DNA from: JAPUDQ01 sp964573015
GTDB lineage: Bacteria > Patescibacteriota > Saccharimonadia > Saccharimonadales > Saccharimonadaceae
DNA length: 64,000 nt
Direction of reading: 5' to 3'
Assembly (NCBI GenBank): GCA_964573015.1
Contig: CAZNHZ010000001.1
Location: 62,001 to 126,000 of the forward strand
The notes below the pieces were generated by a model. The model made no database searches, had not been told where the DNA came from, and saw only the letters and a list, made by a program, of their open reading frames with translations. Shown in pieces: positions 35,585 to 44,925 of this stretch. Numbering within the stretch: the first letter of the stretch is position 1; each line of letters starts with the position of its first letter. The translations under genes were made by a program, and so were the position numbers.

Positions 35585-36292
35585 TTACTGGTTGATACGC
35601 TTAACAAAAGCGTTTATTTGATCAATTAGCAATGGGTCGGTTGTCAATAGAGCGATTTCTTCGGTGTGAAATCTGACTCCCCATTTGCTGAAATTGTGCG
35701 AGCAGAGCGAGATCATTGGGGTTTTTGTGGATGTGCCGCCATTTTGGTCGCATGATGTCATAAGATGACACTTGCTCATTTGCGATGCGTTGCTCGATAC
35801 GCCGGACTGCTTCTTCGGGATCGACGTGCAGCAGCACAATAAGATCGCGCTGGACACCGTTCAAAGCCTGCAAAACTTGCCCTTGGCGCTCTTTGTTGAA
35901 TCGCCGAGCTACGCCGCCGTAATAGTCTGCGTATACAACGGGATCGAGACGCGGGTCGCGGCTCGATGCAATCACATCTACATTTTCTAGAAGCACCCTA
36001 CGCTCCATGCCTCGTGTTTTAACCATGTCGTTCAGCGCATTGGCGGCGACAATCAATCCGCGCAAAGAGCTGCCGTCGGCTGTTTCGTGCAATCGATCGA
36101 TAGTCTCTGTAGTTGTGCAAAAAATTGGGTTGTATTGCCACAATCGATGCGATAAGCCGGCCGTCCCAATTTGACGACGCAGACTTCATGTTCTCGAGAA
36201 AATTGTTCGAGCGAAGCCTTGGTAGTCGTGTCTTTGCCAGAGCCGTCAATACCAGTGATTGAAACCCGCAGTGGTCTGTCTGGAGTGTTCAT
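35585..36292 (-). pseudogene. tmk: Thymidylate kinase-like gene, frameshifted, with PLD-like tail
   Basis: Frame 1 starts at ATG 36292 with a P-loop, ITGIDGSGKDTTTK, then KLGRPAYRID. At a repeated CGAT run (36089-36100) the kinase-like reading moves to another frame, which continues IDRLHETADGSSLRGLIVAANALND through LLENVDVIASSRDPRLDP to about IHKNPND. A third frame from ATG 35716 encodes 43 residues (SHNFSKWGVRFHTEEIALL and following) that resemble the end of a PLD domain, not a kinase. A one-unit CGAT loss would explain the first shift; the second looks like a junction between gene pieces. TTGACA lies upstream of the start. A functional copy is probably elsewhere, because TMP kinase is normally essential. 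Confidence 0.75.
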
Positions 36293-36373
36293 AGAATGAA
36301 TATATTAAGAACATATTTATTGTATTGTCAATTATGGTACGGTAATACTTGGGTAATAATTTCCAAGCTTATG

Positions 36374-36400
36374 TTAGCACTCTATTGACTGGAGTGCTAA
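36374..36400 (+). promoter_or_regulatory. CIRCE operator of clpC
   Basis: A perfect match to the CIRCE inverted repeat, TTAGCACTC, 9 nt, GAGTGCTAA, the binding site of the heat-shock repressor HrcA. The promoter -35 TTGACT (36385-36390) lies in the spacer, so bound HrcA would block RNA polymerase. Confidence 0.95.
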
Positions 36401-36412
36401 TTTTGCTATAAT
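36385..36412 (+). promoter_or_regulatory. Promoter of clpC
   Basis: TTGACT (36385-36390), 16-nt spacer, TATAAT (36407-36412). It overlaps the CIRCE element and gives a leader of about 60 nt to ATG 36479. Confidence 0.85.
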
Positions 36413-36478
36413 CAAAATACAAATAAAAGCCATATCTGAGACGACCGGGCTTATGTAAATGGGGGCGCAAAACAATAT

Positions 36479-38950
36479 ATGCCAGAAAATTTTGCAGATT
36501 TTATTGATCGACTGACCGATAACGCACGCCAGAGCTTGCAGCATGCCGAGCTATCGGCTCGCGGTCTGGGCAGCTCGTATATTGGCACCGAGCATCTTTT
36601 GCTTGGTGTCTTGAGTCAGGACACATCGGTAGGAGCCAAGTTGCTTGCCGATGTTGGCGTCACGCTAGACGGTGCTCAGCGTGCGCTTAATCTCACGCCG
36701 CGTAGCCTGGTAGTCAGTACGGGCGCCAAAGGCTTGAGTGAAACCGCTAAGCTAACGCTGCGAATGAGCTGGGATATTGCCCAGGAGTTTCATCAAGATT
36801 ATTGCGGCACCGAACACATCTTATTTAGTATTTTGACGCAAAAAAATGCTCGAGCCACGGTTTTGCTACGTGATATGCATATCAATGTCGATGAGCTGGT
36901 AGGAGAGCTGGAGAGCTACTTAAATCGTCAACAGCAAGACCAAACCTCGGCAGGCGCTGCCCCAACGACCAAAAAACGCCGTGATCAGCCGGCGCTTGGC
37001 AAGTTTGGTTCTGACTTAACCGCTTTGGCGCGCGCCGGCAAGCTCGATCCGGTAATTGGGCGCGAAGAACAAATCAAGCGCATGGTGACGATATTGAGCC
37101 GACGCACCAAAAACAATCCGGTGCTGATTGGTGAACCAGGAGTTGGTAAAACCGCGATCGTCGAGGGCTTGGCGCAGCGGATCGCTGCTGAAGACGTGCC
37201 GGAACATCTGCTTGATAAACGGATTATGCTGCTTGACATTGCTAGCATGGTAGCCGGTACAAAATACCGCGGCGAGTTTGAAGAGCGTATCAAAAAAGTT
37301 ATGAGTGAGATCAAAGACGACCCAAGTGTGATTGTTTTTGTAGACGAGCTTCATATACTGGTCGGAGCAGGGTCAGCCGAGGGCTCGATGGACGCCGCAA
37401 ACATACTCAAACCGGCTCTGGCCCGCGGTCAAATGCGTCTGATTGGCGCCACAACGCTTGATGAATATCGTAAACATATCGAAAAAGATGCTGCTCTGGA
37501 GCGTCGCCTCCAGCCGATTATGGTACCCGAGCCCGGATATGCCGATACGGTTGCGATCGTGAGGGGTTTACGTAAATATTATGAAGAATTTCATGGCGTC
37601 AGCCTGAGTGATGAAGTAATTGATGATGCGGTATATATGGCCGATCGCTATGTGGCCGAACGGCACATGCCCGACAAAGCCCTGGACGTGATCGACGAAG
37701 CCGCCGCGCTGGTACGTGTCAATCAAGGCCACAAACCCAGCAAGGCGCGGGAGCTAAGTCGGGAGATACGTCATCTGGAAGAAAAAATGGACGAAGCTGT
37801 CAGCGGTGAAGATTATGAGCGAGCCGCACTTTATAAGATGCGAATGAGTCGGCTGCGCGAACAACTAGATCACATGAAGGCTCAACAAAAAGTAAAAAAT
37901 ATAAGTGTGCTTGACAGCAACGCGGTTGCCGAGGCTGTCTCGACAATGACCGGTATACCGCTCAAGCAACTCAAGCGCTCCGAATCGACAATGCTCCGCA
38001 AACTCGAACAACATCTCGGCAAATATATAATCGGTCAGCACGATGCCGTTGTTGCCGTCAGTCGGGCAATTCGTCGCAGCCGGTCTGGGATATCATCGAG
38101 CAAACGCCCGATCGGTTCATTTATATTTATGGGTCCGACCGGTGTCGGCAAGACAGAGTTGGCGCGGGTGCTGGCTCGTGAAGTGTTTGGCTCGGACAAG
38201 GCTCTCATAAAAATTGATATGAGCGAATTCAAAGAGCGTCACACCAGCGCTCGGCTGCTGGGTGCGCCGGCCGGATATGTCGGTTATGAAGATGGCGGAC
38301 AATTAACTGACAAGATTCGTCGCCAGCCCTATAGTGTCGTATTGTTTGATGAGATCGAAAAAGCTCACTCCGATATTTTTCAGCTGCTGCTTCAGCTACT
38401 GGAGGACGGAACGCTTACTGATGCCAAAGGTAAAAAGGTTGACTTCAGCAATACAATTGTCATTCTGACAAGCAATTTGGGTGCGGAGATGATGTACCGT
38501 CAGTCTGAAATGGGATTTGCTATGACGACTGCCAAAGAGCGTGAATCTTTGGATCGTTTGCATGAGACCAATCAACAGGCGGCTCATAAAGCACTTGAGA
38601 CAATGATGCGTCCCGAGCTAATTGGCCGATTTGATGACGTACTTGTGTTTCGGGCCTTGACCAAACGCGAAGTGACTAAAATTCTTGACTTGCAGCTAAA
38701 CGAACTCGCCGAACGTTTACGTCACAAAGGCTTAGGCCTGTCGGTAACCGCTGCCGCTAAAAAAATACTTATCCAAAAAGGCTATGACGCCAAAAAAGGT
38801 GTCCGTCCACTGCGCCGAGTGATTCAAAACGAGCTGGAACATCCGATCGCCGAAGGCCTGTTAGCCAACCGTTACGAAAAAGGCCAGATTGTCTCGGTCA
38901 ACGCAAAACGCGGCCGTCTCATCATCGAATCTATAGGCGAGGAAGCCTGA
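36479..38950 (+). CDS. clpC: ATP-dependent Clp protease ATPase subunit ClpC
   Basis: An 823-aa Hsp100 unfoldase that feeds proteins to ClpP. The N-terminal Clp repeat domain (about 5-150) has IGTEHLLLGVL and CGTEHILFSIL. AAA1 has Walker A GEPGVGKT and DELHILVGAG. A UVR-type middle segment (EDYERAALYKMRM) marks it as ClpC rather than ClpA. AAA2 has GPTGVGKTELAR and VVLFDEIEKAH. It is controlled by a perfect CIRCE element, as is clpP. The next gene starts 3 nt after its stop and is likely co-transcribed. Confidence 0.97.
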   Translation: MPENFADFIDRLTDNARQSLQHAELSARGLGSSYIGTEHLLLGVLSQDTSVGAKLLADVGVTLDGAQRALNLTPRSLVVSTGAKGLSETAKLTLRMSWDIAQEFHQDYCGTEHILFSILTQKNARATVLLRDMHINVDELVGELESYLNRQQQDQTSAGAAPTTKKRRDQPALGKFGSDLTALARAGKLDPVIGREEQIKRMVTILSRRTKNNPVLIGEPGVGKTAIVEGLAQRIAAEDVPEHLLDKRIMLLDIASMVAGTKYRGEFEERIKKVMSEIKDDPSVIVFVDELHILVGAGSAEGSMDAANILKPALARGQMRLIGATTLDEYRKHIEKDAALERRLQPIMVPEPGYADTVAIVRGLRKYYEEFHGVSLSDEVIDDAVYMADRYVAERHMPDKALDVIDEAAALVRVNQGHKPSKARELSREIRHLEEKMDEAVSGEDYERAALYKMRMSRLREQLDHMKAQQKVKNISVLDSNAVAEAVSTMTGIPLKQLKRSESTMLRKLEQHLGKYIIGQHDAVVAVSRAIRRSRSGISSSKRPIGSFIFMGPTGVGKTELARVLAREVFGSDKALIKIDMSEFKERHTSARLLGAPAGYVGYEDGGQLTDKIRRQPYSVVLFDEIEKAHSDIFQLLLQLLEDGTLTDAKGKKVDFSNTIVILTSNLGAEMMYRQSEMGFAMTTAKERESLDRLHETNQQAAHKALETMMRPELIGRFDDVLVFRALTKREVTKILDLQLNELAERLRHKGLGLSVTAAAKKILIQKGYDAKKGVRPLRRVIQNELEHPIAEGLLANRYEKGQIVSVNAKRGRLIIESIGEEA

Positions 38951-38953
38951 TCT

Positions 38954-39943
38954 ATGCATTCGACTGGCCGGTCTTTCTTGCGCCTCGGTTTGAGTGTGGT
39001 AATTTTGGCGGCTGCGATTTGGATCACCGTCAACCGTAGCTTAGTGCTGGATCAGATTGTAGTTTGGCGTTATACACCAAGTCCGGAGGTTGCATCGATT
39101 GCCAGCAACAGTTCGATGAGCGATCGTGGTCGGTTTTTGTTTTATGCTTCTCAACCCGGAATAGAAGACCGTGAAACATTTAACTCGCACTGTCGCCAGC
39201 ACGCCGAAAAAACAGCAATCTTGGGTTGCTATGCAGCGGGTATGATTTATATTTTTGACGTTACCGACCAACGTCTGAACGGCATCAAAGAAGTGACGGC
39301 TGCCCATGAGATGCTGCATGCTGCTTACGAGCGGCTTAGCTCCGGAGAACGTGAACATGTCAACGGTCTTATAGACAAGGCGATGACGGGTAATATCAGT
39401 GAATCGATTGCCCGCAAATTGGCGCTTTATGATAAAACGGAGCCAGGCGAGAAGCACAACGAATTACATTCGATGCTAGGTAGTGAAGTCCGAAATTTGC
39501 CTAAAGACCTGGAGGATTATTATGCTAAATATTTTGTCAATCGCCAATCGGTAGTTGAGCTGTCGGAACGTTACGAACATGTATTTAATGAGTTGGAGGC
39601 CCAACAAAAGACATTGGTGGATGAGCTGAATCGTTTGGCCGATGAAATCACACGAACCTCGGCGAAGTACAGTCAGGATTTCAATGCCTTAAAAAGCGAT
39701 ATCTCGTCGTTTAATTCGCGGGCCAACAGTGGTGGATTTAGTTCGCAGGCGGTTTTTGATTCTGAGCGTAGTCGTTTGGTGGCGCGTCAATCCCAGCTAA
39801 ACGATCAGCGAACGATCATCATGAACGAAATCGCTCGTTATGACAAGAAAAGGGCCGAACTCGATGCTCTAAACTTGACGGCGCAGGGCTTGCAGCGCAG
39901 TATCGATTCTAGTGCTCTGCCGGCGATACCAACCGTGCAATAA
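38954..39943 (+). CDS. Membrane-anchored HExxH (putative metalloprotease) coiled-coil protein
   Basis: A 329-aa protein with a single N-terminal membrane segment (residues 8-28), an extracytoplasmic domain with the possible zinc motif AAHEMLHAAYE (about residues 114-124; HEMLH fits HExxH), and a long coiled coil at about 195-315. Family not recognised. It starts 3 nt after clpC, so it probably shares the CIRCE-controlled heat-shock transcript and may help with envelope protein quality control (inference). Confidence 0.8.
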   Translation: MHSTGRSFLRLGLSVVILAAAIWITVNRSLVLDQIVVWRYTPSPEVASIASNSSMSDRGRFLFYASQPGIEDRETFNSHCRQHAEKTAILGCYAAGMIYIFDVTDQRLNGIKEVTAAHEMLHAAYERLSSGEREHVNGLIDKAMTGNISESIARKLALYDKTEPGEKHNELHSMLGSEVRNLPKDLEDYYAKYFVNRQSVVELSERYEHVFNELEAQQKTLVDELNRLADEITRTSAKYSQDFNALKSDISSFNSRANSGGFSSQAVFDSERSRLVARQSQLNDQRTIIMNEIARYDKKRAELDALNLTAQGLQRSIDSSALPAIPTVQ

Positions 39944-39995
39944 TGCCGCAGGTTTGGAATCGAGCCTAAACAATCTATACTAACAACAGTAAATT

Positions 39996-41357
39996 ATGGC
40001 AAAATCATCACTTCGCTATCAATGTCAACAATGCGGCACCAATTATTACAAATGGTCGGGGCGGTGTGATAATTGTGGAGCCTGGAATAGTCTGGTTGAG
40101 TCGCTCGAAACGGCAGCAGCCGGCAAGGCGGTTGTCAGCCGGTCGCGTGGAGTCGCTCTCACGACGCAAGCGATGAGCGATGTGACGGTTGATACAATTG
40201 AAAACCGCTACAGTACCGGTATTGGCGATCTGGATGACGTTTTGGGCGACGGGCTAATGCCGGGCAGCGTCTTGTTAGTCAGCGGCGAACCAGGTATCGG
40301 CAAAAGCACATTGTTGCTGCAGGTGGCGGCTAGTATTGCTGCGCAAAAAAATGTGCTGTATGTAACTGGCGAGGAATCTGCCGGACAAGTCAAGTTGCGT
40401 GCCCAACGACTTGGTGTCAACGCTCAAAGATTATCACTAGTGGCCAGTACTAGCGCTGATGATATCGCCGCCACGATTCGCGACGGCAACCAGGCGCTGG
40501 TGATTATTGACTCAGTACAAACGCTGATGATGGCCGATATAGCCAGCGCTCCGGGTACGGTTAGTCAGATTACCAATGCGACTAATCTGATTATTCAGGC
40601 AGCCAAGCAATCACATACAACGGTTATTTTGGTAGGTCATGTTACCAAAGAGGGCAGTATTGCCGGGCCAAAAGTTATGGAACATCTGGTCGATGTGGTG
40701 GTGCAGTTTGAGGGCGAACGCTATGGCGGTTTCAAAATGGTGCGGGCAATTAAGAATCGCTATGGCTCGACTGCTGAGGTGGCTATACTCGAAATGACAG
40801 ATCGAGGACTGGTTAGTATTGATAACCCTTCGGCCGGACTGCTGGCAGAACGGGCGACAACCGATGGTTCGATTGTGCTTGCTACCATAGAGGGCAATCG
40901 GCCGCTTTTGGTCGAGATACAGGCCTTGGTGACGCAGTCAAACTTTGGCTACCCCAAACGCACCGCCAGCGGTTTTGACCTAAATCGGCTGCAGCTGTTA
41001 ATCGCCGTTATCGAAAAGCGCACCAAATTGCAATTGTCGGACAAAGACGTGTTTATCAATGTTGTTGGCGGTCTGAGGCTGGCCGATCCGGCGGCCGATC
41101 TAGCGATTTGTATGGCAATTGCCAGCGCCGCGGCTGGTCGTATCATGGATGCCAAGGCAGTCGTCTACGGAGAAGTGGGGCTTGGAGGTGAGATTAGGAG
41201 TGCTCATGCCGCGACTCGTCGAGTAGCCGAAGCCAAAAAGCTAGGCTTTGAGTATGCGGTTGCGCCGCCGACCAAACCCAAAAATACTTTTATACGCGAA
41301 ACGCACGATCTTGTTGACGCCCTGCGAGGCTATCTCACTACCAAAAAGAAAGGATGA
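39996..41357 (+). CDS. radA: DNA repair protein RadA
   Basis: A 453-aa RecA-like branch-migration ATPase. It has the N-terminal zinc finger CQQCGTNYYKWSGRCDNC (four Cys), Walker A GEPGIGKSTLL, the RadA-specific KNRYGS motif and a C-terminal Lon-protease-like domain ending in a charged tail. Full length. A TATACT box lies about 20 nt upstream. It is co-oriented with the PIN-TRAM gene, as in many Gram-positive bacteria where radA (sms) and yacL are neighbours. Confidence 0.97.
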   Translation: MAKSSLRYQCQQCGTNYYKWSGRCDNCGAWNSLVESLETAAAGKAVVSRSRGVALTTQAMSDVTVDTIENRYSTGIGDLDDVLGDGLMPGSVLLVSGEPGIGKSTLLLQVAASIAAQKNVLYVTGEESAGQVKLRAQRLGVNAQRLSLVASTSADDIAATIRDGNQALVIIDSVQTLMMADIASAPGTVSQITNATNLIIQAAKQSHTTVILVGHVTKEGSIAGPKVMEHLVDVVVQFEGERYGGFKMVRAIKNRYGSTAEVAILEMTDRGLVSIDNPSAGLLAERATTDGSIVLATIEGNRPLLVEIQALVTQSNFGYPKRTASGFDLNRLQLLIAVIEKRTKLQLSDKDVFINVVGGLRLADPAADLAICMAIASAAAGRIMDAKAVVYGEVGLGGEIRSAHAATRRVAEAKKLGFEYAVAPPTKPKNTFIRETHDLVDALRGYLTTKKKG

Positions 41358-41364
41358 TTAATTT

Positions 41365-42150
41365 ATGACGAACGAACAACTACTGCTTATTATCGTCGTC
41401 TTGCAAACGACATATCTTACGGTGAAATCGGCAATACCAAACGGTTTGTCGAGGCGCGGAAAAATTGTTTGTGACACCAGTGCCTTGATCGACGGACGTA
41501 TTGTGGCGATTGCTCGTTCGGGATTTGTCTCAGATATCCTGGTCGTGCCGCACAGCGTGGTGCGTGAGTTGCAGTACATGGCTGATAAAGCCGATCACGA
41601 CAAGCGAGAAAGAGCTCGCTACGGTCTGGATGTTATCCAACAGCTACAGCAGTTGCCGGGTGTATCGGTCAATATTTACAATGATGGCTCTACCGACCCG
41701 CGTGGTGTCGACGAACAGCTTATCGTGATCGCCAAAAAGCTATCGGCCAAACTTTGTACGACCGACTATAATCTAAACAAGGTTGCCCGTACCGAATCCA
41801 TCACCGTAGTTAACGTCAATGAGTTAGCTCATGCGCTCAGACCGATGCATCTACCGGGAGAAACCATACAGGTGCATATCGTTGCACCCGGTCAAAACCG
41901 GGATCAGGGGGTAGGTTATCTTGACGATGGATCGATGGTCGTGGTAGATGGTGGTCGAGCGATGTTGGGCAAAGACGCTACCGTAGAGGCTACCCGCGTA
42001 TTGCAAACCGAGGCCGGCCGGATGGTGTTTGCCAGAATCGTCAAACGAAATACCGCTCCAAAATCAATTTCTACAACCGCGACCAAGCAATCGCGTCATC
42101 AGCGAGCGCAGTCAAAAGAAGACACGGTTATTGATCTAGCCAATCGTTAG
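41365..42150 (+). CDS. PIN-TRAM domain protein (YacL-like)
   Basis: A 261-aa protein. The PIN ribonuclease domain (about 30-150) keeps the acidic residues: CDTSALIDGRI, VVRELQ, and CTTDYNLNKVA. A TRAM domain (about 165-225) provides RNA binding. Compared with Bacillus YacL it lacks the four N-terminal membrane helices; only a short hydrophobic start remains (LLLIIVVLQTTYLTV). AAAGGATGA lies before the ATG. The radA-PIN/TRAM pairing supports the call. The last 4 nt overlap the convergent PBP gene. Confidence 0.9.
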   Translation: MTNEQLLLIIVVLQTTYLTVKSAIPNGLSRRGKIVCDTSALIDGRIVAIARSGFVSDILVVPHSVVRELQYMADKADHDKRERARYGLDVIQQLQQLPGVSVNIYNDGSTDPRGVDEQLIVIAKKLSAKLCTTDYNLNKVARTESITVVNVNELAHALRPMHLPGETIQVHIVAPGQNRDQGVGYLDDGSMVVVDGGRAMLGKDATVEATRVLQTEAGRMVFARIVKRNTAPKSISTTATKQSRHQRAQSKEDTVIDLANR

Positions 42151-44786
42151 TTAAACGATCGGGTGTTAGAGCCTACGTACAGGGCTGTGTCGGTGGCAGT
42201 TACGACGATATCAACCTTATTTTTGCCGTCATAGGCTATGGTGTATTCGCCGCTTTCGCTAGCGGCAACTGAGCCGATGTCTTGGCCGTTGACGGAGAAC
42301 TGTAGTGTTTGCAAGAGGTGAGTACCCTTGGATACCGATACGGAAATCTTTTTACCGGCGTAGTTTATTGTCCCGACGACGGGTGGAATATCGTCGCACT
42401 TGTGAATATCGTCGCTAGCACTGGCGTCATAACCGGCTGGAGCTAAATAGGTTGGTTTTTTGGTGATCGGATCGATGAATTTTTGGACATCAAGTGTTTC
42501 TTTGGCAGATTCAGGCGTGCATTCGGTGGCTTTTTTCTTGGAGACCTTGTCGAACGTCATTTTTTCGTTGCCGCCGCTTTGCGACTTGTTGTACCAAGAC
42601 GGAAATAGATCGCTGCGACCGCTGACGCTTAACCGCTGCAAGCCGGCTGGTTGAGCAAACCAATCACCCGGTTTCCAGCTGCCCTCAGCAGCAAACACAT
42701 CTTTGTGTACCGGCTCCATAATTTTGTTGACAGTTGGTCCGATTCGACTGCTCAGCGCATCGCTCATCGGGCGCGTGTCGTGGTTGCCGACCCAGACACT
42801 TAGAGCGACTTTAGAGCTAACACTGTTCATCCACAAGTCTTTAGAATAACGTCCGGCATTGCTCGTACCGGTTTTGGTGAACGTCCGGACACCGGGAACA
42901 TTGAGGCCGCTGGCGCCGCGGCCAAATGACGGAGCGCGAGCGTTATCGTCACTCAAAATATCTGCCAACATATAAGCAATTTGCGGGTCAACGACTTGTT
43001 TGCTCTCGTCTTTCCATTTTTTGATTGTTTGACCTTCAGCGTTTTTTACTTCTAATATGGTGGCAACAGGCTTGTATGATCCCATGCGGGCTATAGTGGC
43101 AAAAGCATTGGCGTGTTCGATTTGTTTGAGTCCGCAACCGCCAATGGCAGCGGCTAGTCCGACTTCTTTGTCGGCGCCGTCAGTACAATATGATTTGTCG
43201 CCCAGATCACGAATAGTGTTGAGAGTCAGTTCTCGACCGGCGATATACATGGCTTTGATGGCCGGTATATTACGAGATTCGGCCAGCCCGGAGCGAATTG
43301 GAATAGCACCGCGGAATTTATTGTCAAAGTTTTGGACCGATTTGCCATCTCCGGTGGTGTAAATACTCTGCGGTAGCGGTTCATCTGCCAAGATAGAGCC
43401 GGCACCATAATTTATGTCCGGCCGTTGTTTAAACAAGGCGGCATAGACGAGCGGTTTGATGCTGGAGCCGGGTTGAATAAAGGCGATTGAAGAGTTGACT
43501 GATCCATAGCCTGGAAAGTTGTAATCACGTGAGCCGCGCATAGCTAACACCTGGCCAGTTTGTACGTCTACCATGGTAGCGGCGCCGTTGTCAAAATTAG
43601 CCGCACGAGGCACGTAGCTATTAAACAAATCAACCATCGCTTGGTCGACTATTTGCTGAGCCCGCCAATCAAGTGTGGTTTTGACGGTTAGCCCACCAGC
43701 GCCAACCGTGGCTTGTCCGAGATCGCTTTCGAGTTGAGCTTTGACCATCTGTACAAAATGCGGCGCCTTGATGTCTTTGAACTGATCAGTTTCGGGTTTA
43801 ATACTATCCAGTATCGGGACTTTTTTGGCTTCATCAGCTTCTTTTTTGGATATAAAGCCTTGTTCTACCATGTAGTCAATCGTGGTATGCTGGCGAGCTA
43901 AGAGGCTTTTTTTGGCATCGGGATCAACTAATACATGGTAAGGATCAAACCGTCCGGGCTGTTGCGGAATAGCCGCCAAAAAAGTAGCTTCGGCCAGTGT
44001 CAGGTCTTTGGCATCCTTATCGAAATAGGTGCGCGCAGCCGATTGCACGCCGTTGCGCCGCCCGCCATAAGATGATTCGTTTAGGTACATGGTCAGAATC
44101 TGGTCTTTGTTGTACGAACGCTCAACTTCGATTGCCAGAATCGTCTCTTTGATCTTGCGCGGCACGCCGCCAAAACTGCGATCGGCAGATTCGTCGCGGA
44201 AAAACACTTGCTTGACGAGCTGCTGAGTCAGGGTTGAGGCACCCTGTGTATCACCGCCGCGTAAATTGTTCCAGGTTGCCCGTAAGATGCCGGTTGCACT
44301 AAATCCGCCGTGTTTATAAAAATCCTTATCCTCTATCGCAATCGTTGCTTGTTTCATTCGCTCCGAGATATCTTCAGACTTGACGACTAATTTGTAATCG
44401 CCAAACCCTTTGTCCTCCCATAGTAGTACGTTGTTGCGATCATAGTAGCGGGTAACGGTAGTTTGGACACGATTAGCCAGCTCGGTTGGTCGGATGGCGG
44501 CAATTTCTTGACGATAGTAAGCAAACAGACCGGCTACCAACAAAAAGATAAGCAACGTGCCGACACCGGCGATCTTGAGCGCCATAATACCGCCCTCACG
44601 ACTAAACCAATACGCCCAGAAGCGTTTGGGGTGCAGACGATACATAATGCGCTTAACCGGATGTTTGGGCAAAGTCGCGAGGTACTCGGCCTTGCGGCGC
44701 ATACGAGCATCTTTACTCGCTTTGCGGCGGTTGTTTAGATTTGAATACACACGTAATGCTTTGCTCGAACGTTTCGCTTTGGCCAC
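42147..44786 (-). CDS. pbpA: Class A penicillin-binding protein (PBP1-type)
   Basis: An 879-aa bifunctional peptidoglycan synthase. A cytoplasmic basic start and one membrane segment (about 70-92) come first. The GT51 transglycosylase domain has EDKDFYKHGG and GASTLTQQLVKQ. The transpeptidase has the SxxK site in PGSSIKPLVYAA, a following SxN-type site and KTGTSN. The C-terminal region of about 150 residues looks like a beta-sandwich extension. The GTG start is supported by AAGGAG 9-10 nt upstream. It shows that the organism makes its own cross-linked wall. Confidence 0.95.
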   Translation of the reverse strand: MAKAKRSSKALRVYSNLNNRRKASKDARMRRKAEYLATLPKHPVKRIMYRLHPKRFWAYWFSREGGIMALKIAGVGTLLIFLLVAGLFAYYRQEIAAIRPTELANRVQTTVTRYYDRNNVLLWEDKGFGDYKLVVKSEDISERMKQATIAIEDKDFYKHGGFSATGILRATWNNLRGGDTQGASTLTQQLVKQVFFRDESADRSFGGVPRKIKETILAIEVERSYNKDQILTMYLNESSYGGRRNGVQSAARTYFDKDAKDLTLAEATFLAAIPQQPGRFDPYHVLVDPDAKKSLLARQHTTIDYMVEQGFISKKEADEAKKVPILDSIKPETDQFKDIKAPHFVQMVKAQLESDLGQATVGAGGLTVKTTLDWRAQQIVDQAMVDLFNSYVPRAANFDNGAATMVDVQTGQVLAMRGSRDYNFPGYGSVNSSIAFIQPGSSIKPLVYAALFKQRPDINYGAGSILADEPLPQSIYTTGDGKSVQNFDNKFRGAIPIRSGLAESRNIPAIKAMYIAGRELTLNTIRDLGDKSYCTDGADKEVGLAAAIGGCGLKQIEHANAFATIARMGSYKPVATILEVKNAEGQTIKKWKDESKQVVDPQIAYMLADILSDDNARAPSFGRGASGLNVPGVRTFTKTGTSNAGRYSKDLWMNSVSSKVALSVWVGNHDTRPMSDALSSRIGPTVNKIMEPVHKDVFAAEGSWKPGDWFAQPAGLQRLSVSGRSDLFPSWYNKSQSGGNEKMTFDKVSKKKATECTPESAKETLDVQKFIDPITKKPTYLAPAGYDASASDDIHKCDDIPPVVGTINYAGKKISVSVSKGTHLLQTLQFSVNGQDIGSVAASESGEYTIAYDGKNKVDIVVTATDTALYVGSNTRSFN

Positions 44787-44889
44787 GACTCACCACTCCT
44801 TCATATATGCTATTGCCATTATAACGCAGGCCGAGGCAAAATGCGTAAATAAAATCGATGTTTCTTGGCGGTCACTCGGGTAACTGATA

Positions 44890-44919
44890 TTGCATGATAC
44901 CCGTATCATACGGCATACT
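44890..44919 (+). promoter_or_regulatory. Promoter of tyrS
   Basis: TTGCAT (44890-44895), 18-nt spacer, CATACT (44914-44919), then 6 nt to ATG 44926; leaderless. Confidence 0.6.
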
Positions 44920-44925
44920 GTCGTT

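Noticed and set aside
44890..44925. Longer tyrS start at TTG 44890
   Set aside because: The extra codons would cover the -35/-10 promoter; ATG 44926 stands 6 nt after the -10 box.
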